A DNA stretch of 64,000 nucleotides from Peribacillus simplex. GTDB taxonomy: Bacteria > Bacillota > Bacilli > Bacillales > DSM-1321. Location of the stretch: positions 3,438,001-3,502,000 of the forward strand of contig NZ_CP011008.1 of the NCBI RefSeq assembly GCF_001578185.1, read 5' to 3'. A program made the translations under genes and the position numbers. Positions 17,829 through 26,736 of the stretch are shown in pieces. The notes beneath the pieces are model-generated. The model worked only from the letters and a program-made list of their open reading frames with translations, had not been told where the DNA came from and searched no databases. Positions within the stretch are counted from its first letter, which is position 1. Every line of letters begins with the position of its first letter.

Positions 17829-19250
17829 TTATGAATGAATGGCAAGTCCATCGATAGCAAGCGCCGCCTCGCCGATTGCTTCAGAAAGACTTGGATGTGG
17901 ATGAATTGTCTTGGCTACCTCCCAAGGTGTCGCATCAAGTACTTTTGCAAGTCCAGCTTCTGAAATCATATCCGTAACATGTGGTCCGATCATATGAACG
18001 CCAAGTATATCATCCGTTTTCTTATCTGCAATGATTTTTACAAAACCATCCGCTTCCCCGAATACAAGGGCCTTACCAACTGCACGGAATGGGAATTTCC
18101 CAATTTTAAGTTCATAGCCTTCCTTGTTTGCCTGCTCTTCCGTCAAACCTACGCTGGCAGCTTCAGGGCTAGAATACACACATTTTGAAATTAGCGAATA
18201 ATCCAACCGTTCTGGTTTTTGGCCTGCCATATGCTCAACGGCTGTAATACCTTCATGGGAGGCAACATGAGCCAATTGAAGACCGCCGATACAATCACCG
18301 ATCGCATAGATATGTGTTTCCTTCGTTTGGAAGAATTCATTGGTTTCAATAAAGCCTTTTTCTTTCACAATTTCCGTATTTTCAAGGCCGATCCCTTCAA
18401 CATTTGCTGATCTGCCCACGGAAACCAGCATTTTTTCAGCTGTGAATTCCTCTACCGATCCATTTACTTCAGCAGAAATAGTTACTGAAACACCCGTTTT
18501 CAGGGTTTCAGGCAATACCTTGGCACCTGTAACGAATTTGACGCCTTTTTTAGTTAGGAGACGAAGCATCTCACTAGAAATATCATGGTCTTCAGTCGGG
18601 ATGATTCTATCCGCATATTCAAGTACTGTTACTTCAACACCAAAATCATTCAGCATCGAGGCCCATTCAATTCCGATAACTCCCCCGCCTACAATAATCA
18701 ATGATTTTGGCAGGCTCTCAAGCTTTAGGGCTTCATCCGATGTTAAGACCAATTCCCCATCAATTGGTAAACCTGGCAGTGTCCTCGGACGCGAACCGGT
18801 AGCTATGATAATATTCTGAGGAATAAGCATTTCATTTTCACTGCCATTATTCATTTCCACGGAAATTGTCCCAGGCATCGGTGAAAATATAGATGGACCA
18901 AGTATACGTCCTAATCCTTCATAAACGGTTATCTTCCCTTGTTTCATCAAGTGCTGAACACCTTTATAGAGTTGATCAACCACTTTATTCTTTCTTTCCT
19001 GCACCTTAAGGAAATCCAACTTTACATCCCCGGTAATAATACCGAATTCCTCGCTCTTCACTGCAGTCTGATAAACTTCTGCACTTCTTAAAAGTGCTTT
19101 TGAAGGGATACAGCCCTTATGTAGACACGTTCCGCCGAGCTTGCCTTTTTCCACGACAGCCGTTTTCAATCCTAATTGTGCAGCCCTTATTGCTGCCACA
19201 TACCCACCTGTTCCTCCTCCGAGGATAACGAGGTCAAATTCTTCAGCCAA
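17829..19250 (-). CDS. lpdV: Dihydrolipoyl dehydrogenase (BKD E3)
   Basis: About 473-residue flavoprotein that reoxidises lipoate on BkdB. The FAD-binding GGGTGGYVAAIRAA and redox disulfide GGTCLHKGCIPSK lie near the N-terminus, the NAD fold VGGGVIGIEWAS is mid-protein and the catalytic HPHPSLSE is near the end. I chose TTG 19250 (MAEEFDLVILGGG), 7 nt from AGGAGG; a GTG 6 bp upstream overlaps the ribosome site. A 12-bp hairpin lies upstream, where B. subtilis has buk. Confidence 0.96.
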   Translation of the reverse strand: MAEEFDLVILGGGTGGYVAAIRAAQLGLKTAVVEKGKLGGTCLHKGCIPSKALLRSAEVYQTAVKSEEFGIITGDVKLDFLKVQERKNKVVDQLYKGVQHLMKQGKITVYEGLGRILGPSIFSPMPGTISVEMNNGSENEMLIPQNIIIATGSRPRTLPGLPIDGELVLTSDEALKLESLPKSLIIVGGGVIGIEWASMLNDFGVEVTVLEYADRIIPTEDHDISSEMLRLLTKKGVKFVTGAKVLPETLKTGVSVTISAEVNGSVEEFTAEKMLVSVGRSANVEGIGLENTEIVKEKGFIETNEFFQTKETHIYAIGDCIGGLQLAHVASHEGITAVEHMAGQKPERLDYSLISKCVYSSPEAASVGLTEEQANKEGYELKIGKFPFRAVGKALVFGEADGFVKIIADKKTDDILGVHMIGPHVTDMISEAGLAKVLDATPWEVAKTIHPHPSLSEAIGEAALAIDGLAIHS

Positions 19251-19324
19251 AACCACTCCTCCTCACAATTACAGATTGTCACCTTTTTACTTGCACTATG
19301 TTTATTACGTTATCCATGTTGAAA

Positions 19325-19357
19325 ATTCCTGTGTTTATTTTAAAAAAACACAGGAAT
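19325..19357 (-). terminator. Intercistronic hairpin between bcd and lpdV
   Basis: Perfect 12-bp stem ATTCCTGTGTTT/AAACACAGGAAT with a 9-nt loop and only TTT after it on the minus strand. It may be a leaky attenuator or mRNA-stabilising hairpin at the place where buk sits in B. subtilis. Confidence 0.55.
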
Positions 19358-19378
19358 CTATAACTTGCATAACTACAT

Positions 19379-20476
19379 TCATTTTCTTCCATTCAAGATA
19401 TGCTTTTCATTTTGTAAAAATTGACTTCTTGAATTCCTCATACGAGCAATGCGCTCCTCTGCCATCCTGTCCGCTGCTTTGTAAGTTGGAATTTGATCAC
19501 GTTTTGCAATCTCCATGACTCGTTCAATGGTATCATAAACCGTTTCCACTTTCTTAAGCGCTCTTTCCCGATTATACCCTAAAAGCTCATCAGCCACGTT
19601 TATGACTCCACCTGCGTTAATTACATAATCAGGAGCATATATAATACCTTTTTCATGAATTTGATCGCCATGAACAGGATCCTTCAATTGATTATTGGCT
19701 GCACCTGCAATGACTTTCGCCTTGATTTTATTGATTGTTTGATCATTTATGACAGCCCCTAATGCACAAGGAGCATAGATATCACATTCAACCCCATAAA
19801 TTTCATCTGGATCCACTGCTGTCGCCCCAAAGGATTCAACTGCACGGGCCACGCTTTCTTTATTGATATCAGTCACGATCAGTTTAGCGCCCTCCTCATG
19901 AAGGTGACGGCATAAGTTATAAGCTACATTCCCGACGCCTTGGACTGCAATTACCTTGCCTTCTAAAGAATCATTGCCGAATGCTTCTTTTGCAGCAGCT
20001 TTCATACCGCGGTATACCCCATAAGCAGTTACAGGGGAAGGGTTACCTGAAGAACCGAATGCAGGGGAAATCCCAGTGACAAAATCCGTTTCCTCGTGGA
20101 TGAGATCCATGTCTTCAACTGTAGTCCCTACATCTTCAGCTGTTATATAACGCCCATTCAGCCCTTGGATATACCTTCCGAACGCACGGAACATTTCTTC
20201 ATTTTTATCCTTGCGCGGATCGCCGATGATGACGGTTTTACCCCCGCCTAAATTCAAGCCGGCTGCTGCATTCTTATATGTCATTCCTTTCGAAAGCCTT
20301 AAAGCGTCTTCTATGGCATCTTCTTCAGAAGCATACGTCCACATCCTTGTGCCACCAAGTGCAGGTCCCAATGTCGTATCATGAATGGCAATAATCGCTT
20401 TCAAACCCGATTGTTTATCCTGACAGAATAGCAGTTGTTCGTAATCATACTTCTCAAGATATTTAAAAATTTCCAT
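19379..20476 (-). CDS. bcd: Leucine dehydrogenase
   Basis: 365-residue NAD-dependent deaminase of leucine, valine and isoleucine, producing the 2-oxo acids used by BKD. Motifs: [31 protein letters not shown] (catalytic Lys region), [14 protein letters not shown] and the Rossmann [13 protein letters not shown]. The start [15 protein letters not shown] at 20476 has GGGAGGATT 7 nt upstream and matches B. subtilis Bcd; an upstream in-frame ATG is unsupported. It is the first gene after the sigma-54 promoter. Its usual neighbours ptb and buk are missing. Confidence 0.97.
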   Translation of the reverse strand: MEIFKYLEKYDYEQLLFCQDKQSGLKAIIAIHDTTLGPALGGTRMWTYASEEDAIEDALRLSKGMTYKNAAAGLNLGGGKTVIIGDPRKDKNEEMFRAFGRYIQGLNGRYITAEDVGTTVEDMDLIHEETDFVTGISPAFGSSGNPSPVTAYGVYRGMKAAAKEAFGNDSLEGKVIAVQGVGNVAYNLCRHLHEEGAKLIVTDINKESVARAVESFGATAVDPDEIYGVECDIYAPCALGAVINDQTINKIKAKVIAGAANNQLKDPVHGDQIHEKGIIYAPDYVINAGGVINVADELLGYNRERALKKVETVYDTIERVMEIAKRDQIPTYKAADRMAEERIARMRNSRSQFLQNEKHILNGRK

Positions 20477-20643
20477 AAAGGAATCCTCCCTAGATGTTTT
20501 AATCGTTTGTGTCAGATATGAGGATGCTAAATTACTCCTCATTCTTACTGGTTACTACGTTCATTTTAAATAAATTCCGCTAAACACATGATATTTCTCC
20601 CATTTGGAATGGTTCCCTTGAAAAATCCATTCACTTTTAAATA

Positions 20644-20660
20644 TGCAAATAACATGCCAA
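20644..20660 (-). promoter_or_regulatory. Sigma-54 (SigL) promoter of the bcd-lpdV-bkd operon
   Basis: The minus strand reads TTGGCATGTTATTTGCA. GG and GC are exactly 10 bp apart, matching the -24/-12 consensus TTGGCAYG-N4-TTGCW. It lies about 170 bp upstream of bcd, next to the sigma-54 activator gene bkdR, as in B. subtilis. Confidence 0.9.
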
Positions 20661-20670
20661 TAAACTGAAA

Positions 20671-20776
20671 AGTGAGAGCCTTTTTAACCAAAAAAAGGAG
20701 ATGCTGGTTAATAAGTTGGACAACTATAGCCTATAACAAATTTAAAAAAATTTCATGTTAGAAGTGGACTCTCACT
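20671..20776. promoter_or_regulatory. Possible upstream activating sites for BkdR
   Basis: AGTGAGAG (20671-20678) and its exact inverse CTCTCACT (20769-20776) lie about 15 and 110 bp upstream of the -24 element, a range used by sigma-54 enhancer proteins. Assignment to BkdR is inference. Apart from these and the promoter I see nothing in 20477-20847. Confidence 0.3.
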
Positions 20777-20847
20777 CAAATTAAAATAAATCAGAAAATT
20801 CCGTGCAGTTTTTTTCATAGTGCGCAAGTTTTAACGTGCAAAGAATT

Positions 20848-22906
20848 TCATAGTTCGAATTTTTCCATTTTGTAATACAGATTTCTAACTGATATCCCCA
20901 GCGCTTTTGCTGTAAGTGTTTTATTTCCATTGTGTGTATAGATCGCTTGCTGAATGATTTCGGCTTCATACTGGTCTATTATCTCCGAGAGCGGTTTACC
21001 CGATACGTAGCCAGAAGAAGGCCTCATTAATTTCTCCTGTTTTAATGGAACCTCTTCGATAAAATCGGGAATATGCTGTATATCAATGATCGTCTCGTTC
21101 AATTTCATGAAAATGATCGCCCGTCCTAAAATATTCTCCAGTTCCCTCACATTCCCTGGCCAGTTATAGATTTGCATCTTATGTATAGCATCTGCAGTGA
21201 TTCCCTCTATGCTCCGTCCATACTCCTGATTGATTTTATGAATTAAATGCTCCGCCAATTCTTTCAAATCTTCTTTTCGCTTTCGTAAAGGAGCAATGAA
21301 AATGGGCATGCGGTTCAGCCTGAAATATAAATCTTCCCTGAATGATCCGCTTGATATTGCCTGTTCAAGGTTGATATTCGTAGCTGCTATGACACGGACA
21401 TTGATGGGAATCGGCTTTGTTCCCCCCACTCTGATGATTTCCCGTTCTTGTAAAACCCGTAGTAATTTTGCTTGGATGTTGGCTGGTAATTCACCAATTT
21501 CGTCCAAAAAGATACTCCCTTGATTTGCCTCTTCGAAAAAACCGACCTTTCCGCCTCTGCTTGCCCCTGTAAAGGCTCCCTCATCATAACCAAACAGTTC
21601 ACTTTCAAGTAATGATTCTGAGATGGCCGCGCAATTTACACGTACGAATTTATTGAATTTCCTATCGCTCGCATTATGGATGGCGTGGGCAAACAACTCT
21701 TTTCCTGTCCCTGATTCCCCTCTCAATAAGACAGTAGCGGGTGTCCTTGCCGATAATTTCGCCTGTTCAATCGGAAGCTTCATCTCTTCGGAAGCTCCTA
21801 TTATATCATCAAAGGAATATTTAGCCTGCAATGTCCGGATAATTTGTCTCGCCCGATTCAATTCGTGAGTCAATGCTTGAATTTCAGATACATCATGAAT
21901 GACGCCAACACTGCCTTTCAAGCACCCGTCCACAATGATTGGAGCTACATTCACAATCACTTCCTTATGTTTTGGGCCTACACGCATATTGACACCCCGA
22001 ACAGGCTTTTTTGTCTGGAGCACTTTCATATGCATACTATCACCTTCGTAAATATCGATGGAAGCCGGCTTACCAATCACTTGGTTCTTTGTTAAGCCAG
22101 TGATTCTTGTATATGCCGGATTGATCAATAGTCCCCTCCCTTGATCATCCACGACCGATATGGCTTCATCACTGGATTGAATGATTGCCTGGAGCATCGT
22201 CTGTATCTCTTTTAAATCAGTGATCTGCTCCGCCAATTGCACAGCTTCCGTTTTATTCCTAAACACGGAAAAAGCCCCTATGATTTCCTTATCGGCATTT
22301 ACCAGAGGAATCCTTGTCGTTATGAGCTCCATCCCATTAGTAAGGGTGATCTCCTGATTTACTTCTTTTTTGTTCATTTCCATCACTCGAAGTAATCCAG
22401 TTGAAGGGAAGAAATCCTTGATATGTCTGCCAATCACGTCCTCGGCGCTTTGTGTCAGATGCTCGTTCCGCACTATCATTGAACATGATGATGAATCCCT
22501 CATGATCAATCACCACCATCCCTTCACTGGTCGTATTCAGGATCAAATCCATTTTTGCCGAGGTATTCTCCAATTTATTTATTAAACGATTTTTCTCTTC
22601 AAACAGCTTAGTCATAATGAGGGCGACACTTCCAGGAATGAGTATCGTTTGATCATCCATATCCCTTTTTATCTTTTTATAGACGGACGGGTCTCCAGTC
22701 GTATCAAAAATGATGTCCAAATCCCAATCCAATCCCTTGCTCCAATTAGTCACTGTAGGAATCCTTCGCTCTTTTGCAGCAAGCATTCCTTCAGCCGATT
22801 CATTTGTATCAGCCATACAAACAATTGAGAATACTTCACTTTCCGAAAGGAGTTTCAACACGGTTGTCCCTCCCACTCCTCCCCCCACTATCATGACTTT
22901 TTGCAT
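20848..22906 (-). pseudogene. bkdR: Sigma-54-dependent activator BkdR, with one frameshift
   Basis: Activator of the bkd operon. Domain order: an N-terminal Rossmann-like segment (MIVGGGVGGTTVLKLL), two PAS-like regions, the AAA+ sigma-54 domain (Walker A GESGTGKE, sigma-54 loop [17 protein letters not shown]) and a C-terminal Fis-type helix-turn-helix ending at [15 protein letters not shown]. The frame breaks in the first PAS region near 22460-22472: the 5' part reads up to FNDSAER, and the 3' part resumes as [15 protein letters not shown] in another frame. Removing one base restores about 685 codons, close to B. subtilis BkdR. Everything else is intact, so this is either a recent inactivation or a sequencing error in AT/GC-mixed sequence. 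Confidence 0.88.
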
Positions 22907-23044
22907 GAGCCATCCCCCTTAAATAATTACCCATTTATTATATCTATCCCTGCAATTTTTTTCATACTCCACACCTCATCTTACCATATTGGTATCCTTA
23001 AAAAAAAGCCACCAACTTCCAGTCATTTTCTAGATTCCCGAAAC

Positions 23045-23072
23045 TTGACAAATATTTTATATCTATTATCAT
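23045..23072 (+). promoter_or_regulatory. Candidate sigma-A promoter of yqzF
   Basis: Consensus TTGACA, a 16-bp spacer and TATCAT lie 38 bp upstream of the ATG. Confidence 0.55.
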
Positions 23073-23109
23073 TTTTAAAAGATGGAATTTTCGGAAGGGA
23101 TTTGACAGC

Positions 23110-23346
23110 ATGAAACGTTTAATCGCTTTTTTGATTCTTTTTATACCCGGGGCCTTCGCTGCCTATGGCATAAAAATAATGAGGGACATGGTGTTTGGTA
23201 TTTTACAGCCTCCCTATCCAGTCCTTTGGCTGCAATTTTTAATCGGACTGCTTTTAGCGATTGCCGGGATAGCCTTTATCGCAGGCTTCGTCCTTCATCG
23301 AGATCGGAAACAAAATAAGGTCCAAAGCAGGTTCAATAAATTTTAA
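23110..23346 (+). CDS. yqzF: DUF2627 family small membrane protein
   Basis: 78 residues with two transmembrane helices (RLIAFLILFIPGAFAAYGI and LQFLIGLLLAIAGIAFIAGF) and a basic tail, matching YqzF of B. subtilis in length and pattern (AAYGIKIMRD, PVLWLQF, LHRDRK). Function unknown. GGAAGGG precedes the ATG. It is transcribed away from bkdR and its terminator received IS copy 2. Confidence 0.9.
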   Translation: MKRLIAFLILFIPGAFAAYGIKIMRDMVFGILQPPYPVLWLQFLIGLLLAIAGIAFIAGFVLHRDRKQNKVQSRFNKF

Positions 23347-23369
23347 ACACTAAAAAGAACCAAAAAAAG

Positions 23370-23395
23370 AAGGTGCCATGTAATTATGGCACCTT
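23370..23395. repeat. Left target duplication of IS copy 2 (yqzF/yqiK terminator hairpin)
   Basis: AAGGTGCCAT...ATGGCACCTT, a 26-bp palindrome (28 bp if the shared G/C at each end is counted), identical to 25137-25162. An A7 run precedes it. Confidence 0.9.
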
Positions 23396-23460
23396 CAGAC
23401 TGTAGACAAACTCTAGGAAAATCGAGTTTGTCTATTTTTTATGAGTTGTACAATTTGGCC

Positions 23461-23585
23461 GTTGATTTCCACTCCAGGCACTCGCTTTCCGCGGGCGGTC
23501 GGGGAGCCTCCTCGGCTTTCGCCTGCGGGGTCTCCCCTAGACGCGCTTTTCCCGCAGGAGTCTCGTACCTTCCGTTCCAATCAAC
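23461..23585. repeat. GC-rich structured repeat in the transposase leader, copy 2
   Basis: 125 nt, essentially identical to 12807-12931, with the same GTTGATT/AATCAAC closing stem and GGC-GAAA-GCC hairpin. Confidence 0.7.
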
Positions 23586-23668
23586 TTTGTCTTATCTTTT
23601 AGATAAACACTTTTGCCCTGAGTCGCTTTTGTTTTAAAATAGAAGTATTAAAACTTGAGGTGATAAGG

Positions 23669-25025
23669 ATGCTTTCGAAACATGATTCTATTCAGCGAGA
23701 TCAACTTGAAATGAACGTTAGATCAACTGGTGCCACCGAACCATTTGGTTCGTAAACTAGAGGCTGCCATTGACTTCACTTTCATTTATGACTTGGTGAA
23801 AGATATGTATTCAGAGGTAGGACGCCCAAGTATTGATTCAGTTATTTTAGTTAAACTGACATTCATTCAATATACCTTCGGTATTCGTTCCATGCGTAAA
23901 ACGATTGAAGAAGTTGAAACTAATATGGCTTACCGTTGGTTCTTAGGCTATGGTTTCCATGATAAAGTACCTCCTACTCCACGTTTGGGAAAAATTATGA
24001 GCGACGCTTTAAAGATACAGACCTGTTTGAACAGATTTTCTATCGCATTTTAATGACAGCTGCTAATAAAAAGTTAATAAGTGCTGAACACGTTTTCGTG
24101 GATTCCACACATGTGAAAGCCAGTGCGAATAAACGGAAATTTGAAAAGAAAATCGTTCGTAAAGAAACACGAGCGTATCAAGGGCGTCTTCAAGAAGAAA
24201 TCAATCAAGATCGTGAAAACCATGGAAAGAAGCCTTTTCCATCAGATAAATTTGATAAAGAAGAGACCAAAGAGATTAAAGAAAGTACAACGGATTCTGA
24301 GAGTGGCTACTATGTGAAAGATGAACGAAAAAAAACAGTTTGCCTATTCATTCCACGCGGCCGCAGACCGCAACGGTTTTATATTGGGAACGATTGTAAC
24401 ACCTGGAAATATACATGACAGTCAGATCTTAGAGCCACTAGTTGAACAAGTGATTGAGAAAATTGGAAAACCGGAAGCCGTTGCCGCAGATGCAGCTTAT
24501 AAAACACCAGCGATTACAAGCTACCTTTTTAACAAAGAAATCATACCGGCTTTACCTTATACACGTCCTCGCACCAAAGAAGGATTTTTCCGCAAACAGG
24601 GCTATGTATACGATGAACATTTTGATTGTTACCTTTGTCCTTCGGGAGAGCTATTAAAGTACTCAACAACCAATAAAGAGGGCTATCGCGAGTATAAATC
24701 ACCCAAACACACTTGTGCGACATGCTCATTTTTATCTCAGTGTACAGAAAGCAAAGACCATCAAAAAGTGGTGACACGGCATATTTGGCAAACACATGTG
24801 GAAGAAGCAGATCATCTGCGTCATCATCAAGATGTAGAAACTATATATGCGAAACGTAAAGAAACGATTGAGCGTGTATTCGCAGATGCAAAAGAAAAGC
24901 ATGGTATGCGTTGGACAACTTTAAGGGGACTTAAAAAATTGTCGATGCAGGCGATGCTTACTTTCGCTGCCATTAATTTAAAGAAGATGGCCAATTGGAC
25001 ATGGGGAGGTCCAAAAATGGCCTAA
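23669..25025 (+). pseudogene. IS1182-family transposase, copy 2, frameshifted
   Basis: Equivalent to the copy 1 transposase but with three frame changes: a 2-bp loss near 23714 (codons after QLEM), a 1-bp loss near 23972 (after HDKVP) and a 1-bp gain in an A-run near 24330 (DERK). It retains the seven residues TTDSESG lost in copy 1, and Ser beside the first catalytic Asp (FVDSTHVKA). The three catalytic positions are present but in different frames, so it cannot make a working enzyme. Confidence 0.92.
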
Positions 25026-25136
25026 CATAGTGGGCTCGTAGAGCCCCAATCTCCTAACTTCAGGCAAAAATTCAAAGGGAATCTCAAAAAGGGGTTCGGA
25101 ATTTTTTAATTCCGAACCCCTTTTGTCTACAAACTG

Positions 25137-25162
25137 AAGGTGCCATGTAATTATGGCACCTT
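25137..25162. repeat. Right target duplication of IS copy 2
   Basis: Identical to 23370-23395. It lies 6 bp past the yqiK stop and keeps the TTCTTTCTTT tract on the plus side. Confidence 0.9.
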
Positions 25163-25168
25163 CTTTCT

Positions 25169-25903
25169 TTATCTCGATTTAAGTCCTTCTCTGGCCCGTA
25201 CGGCTGCCTCAGGAAAATCGGTTATGATGGCACTGCACCCCAATTTGAATAATCTTTTCATCTCGGCTTCCTCATTGATGGTATATGGCCGTACAGCAAT
25301 ACCCATGCTCAACGATGCTTGAATAACAAAATCAGGGGCAGCCCGGAAATTTGGATGGATTGCGCTCCCGCCTATTGCCTTGGCATATATCCACGGCATG
25401 TACAGACCATCCCTATAAAGCGGTGCCGTTTCCAGTTCCGGTGCCAATTGATGGCATTTAACCAAACTGTAATGATTGAATGATGAAAGGATAATCCTTT
25501 CATCCATTTCGTAGGCACGGGTGAGCTGTATGACTTTCTCTTCTAAACCTGGATACGGAAAAAGCGTGTTTTTCAGTTCAATATTGCAATAAAGCTGATT
25601 GTCGTTAAGCCAGATAAATAGTTCTTCAAGCGTCGGAATGTTTTCTTTACCCAATTTCCCCTTAAAGTTTGGGGACGCATTAAGTGTTTTCAACTCCATC
25701 AAAGTCCTGTCTTTTACATACCCTGAGGCATTCGTGGTCCGATCGAGCTTTTCATCGTGAATGATGACCACTTCTCCATCTTTCGAGAGCTGGACATCCG
25801 TTTCGATTCCGTCCGCCCCTACACGTGCAGCTTCTTTGAACGCAGACATCGTATTTTCCGGATGTGTTCCTGCCGAGCCTCGATGTGCAAAGATTAAGGT
25901 CAT
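25169..25903 (-). CDS. yqiK: Glycerophosphodiester phosphodiesterase
   Basis: 244 residues from ATG 25903 (MTLIFAHRGSAG), which has GGGGG 10 nt upstream; a longer in-frame start is unlikely. It has a GDPD TIM barrel hydrolysing glycerophosphodiesters to glycerol-3-phosphate. Catalytic His of AHRGSAGTHPENT, metal ligands in GADGIETDVQLSKDG and HDEKLDRTT, and NIELKN are visible. There is no signal peptide, so it is probably cytoplasmic. Its 3' terminator was duplicated by IS copy 2. Confidence 0.93.
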   Translation of the reverse strand: MTLIFAHRGSAGTHPENTMSAFKEAARVGADGIETDVQLSKDGEVVIIHDEKLDRTTNASGYVKDRTLMELKTLNASPNFKGKLGKENIPTLEELFIWLNDNQLYCNIELKNTLFPYPGLEEKVIQLTRAYEMDERIILSSFNHYSLVKCHQLAPELETAPLYRDGLYMPWIYAKAIGGSAIHPNFRAAPDFVIQASLSMGIAVRPYTINEEAEMKRLFKLGCSAIITDFPEAAVRAREGLKSR

Positions 25904-25987
25904 GATGAAATGCCCCCTCTCCCAAAAATCGTTATATCCCAATTTTATGAACAGACACAGCAAATTATTTTCATCTAGATCAATCAT

Positions 25988-26416
25988 TTATCGGAAACTT
26001 TCAAAATGCATGTTATTATTTTCGGCATAGAAGGTTCCTTTCGTCAAAAAACTCAATTTCTTTTCCAAACTTTTGATTTGTAAGCAGGTATCCGGAAAGG
26101 CCATTTGACCAATCGTTTTTTCACCTTCCCCTTTTGATTTAAGCATATCTATGATTGGCTTCCATTTCTCATCCAATTGAAGGATTTACGCCATCAACCT
26201 CTCCAATCAACATTTTGTTTGTTCATATTCCTTTATTTATTCGAGTTCCTTTATTTTTGATTTATATAAAAGCAAAGTATCATTCAATTCTTTTTTTAAA
26301 AGATTACGGTCAAACCCCTTGCCATTAATTATCGTTTTCCCTCCGTACGACTCCCGATAACTGCCGCTCTAACTTTTCCATCCTCCTCAATAACGACGCC
26401 GATTAATTTTCCATCT
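25988..26416 (-). pseudogene. Decayed small gene of unknown function
   Basis: Three open fragments in different frames read as one former protein. VVIEEDGKVRAAVIG lies near 26350-26395, SYRESYGGKTIINGKG up to KSKIKELE ending at 26237, and DEKWKPIIDMLKSKGEGEKT onward ends at 25988. Linking residues such as LIGEVDGVNPS occur in yet another frame. At least two frameshifts or stops separate them. I do not recognise the family. The region lacks a ribosome site for the surviving 62-codon frame. Confidence 0.5.
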
Positions 26417-26503
26417 TTTCATCCGTGAAGATATTCTTGGCTTTCAGGAAACTAAAAAAAATTAATGATTCAGATAATGAATCCCGCTTTTTCCACCAAA
26501 CAA

Positions 26504-26559
26504 AAACGCCTTTTATTTATTGGATTCTTCCTGCAAAATCCAATAAATAAAAGGCGTTT
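26504..26559. terminator. 23-bp perfect hairpin downstream of spo0A
   Basis: Left arm 26504-26526 and right arm 26537-26559 pair perfectly around a 10-nt loop. AATTTTTTTT follows on the plus strand and TTTTT is part of the arm on the minus strand. It could be a backstop terminator for spo0A or for the decayed gene region. Its length is unusual for a terminator. Confidence 0.5.
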
Positions 26560-26579
26560 AATTTTTTTTAATCGGCAGC

Positions 26580-26625
26580 GTAAAAAATTGAAGTTGCCGA
26601 TTATAAAAAATCACAAAGCAACTTC
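26580..26625 (-). terminator. Probable spo0A terminator
   Basis: On the minus strand, stem GAAGTTGC/GCAACTTC followed by AATTTTTT, about 110 bp past the spo0A stop. An alternative stem AATCGGCA/TGCCGATT overlaps it. The rest of 26417-26736 shows no gene. Confidence 0.55.
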
Positions 26626-26736
26626 TTCCTGTCCCCTTACCACCAGACGGAGAGTTCTTATTTATATTTAGCGGCTCTAGCCTTTATATGGTCAATGGTT
26701 ACCCTGAATCTTAACAACCGTTTCCCCCTACCCCTG

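Larger units (their letters stand above)
23396..25136 (+). mobile_element. IS1182-like insertion sequence, copy 2 (decayed transposase)
   Basis: 1741 bp, in the same orientation as copy 1 and nearly identical to it, with the same ends (CAGACTGTAGACAAA at left, TTTGTCTACAAACTG at right). It is flanked by perfect 26-28 bp duplications of a different terminator hairpin, so it inserted independently. It keeps the left-end hairpin, the GC-rich structured segment and the right-end 17-bp hairpin (around 25086-25124). Confidence 0.93.

Noticed and set aside
12742..25136. Composite transposon carrying the bkd locus
   Set aside because: Each IS has its own distinct target duplication, and the bkd genes are in their usual chromosomal context, so two independent insertions are simpler.
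26465..26671. 68-codon plus-strand frame downstream of spo0A
   Set aside because: Its sequence is the translated 23-bp hairpin and terminator region; no ribosome site.
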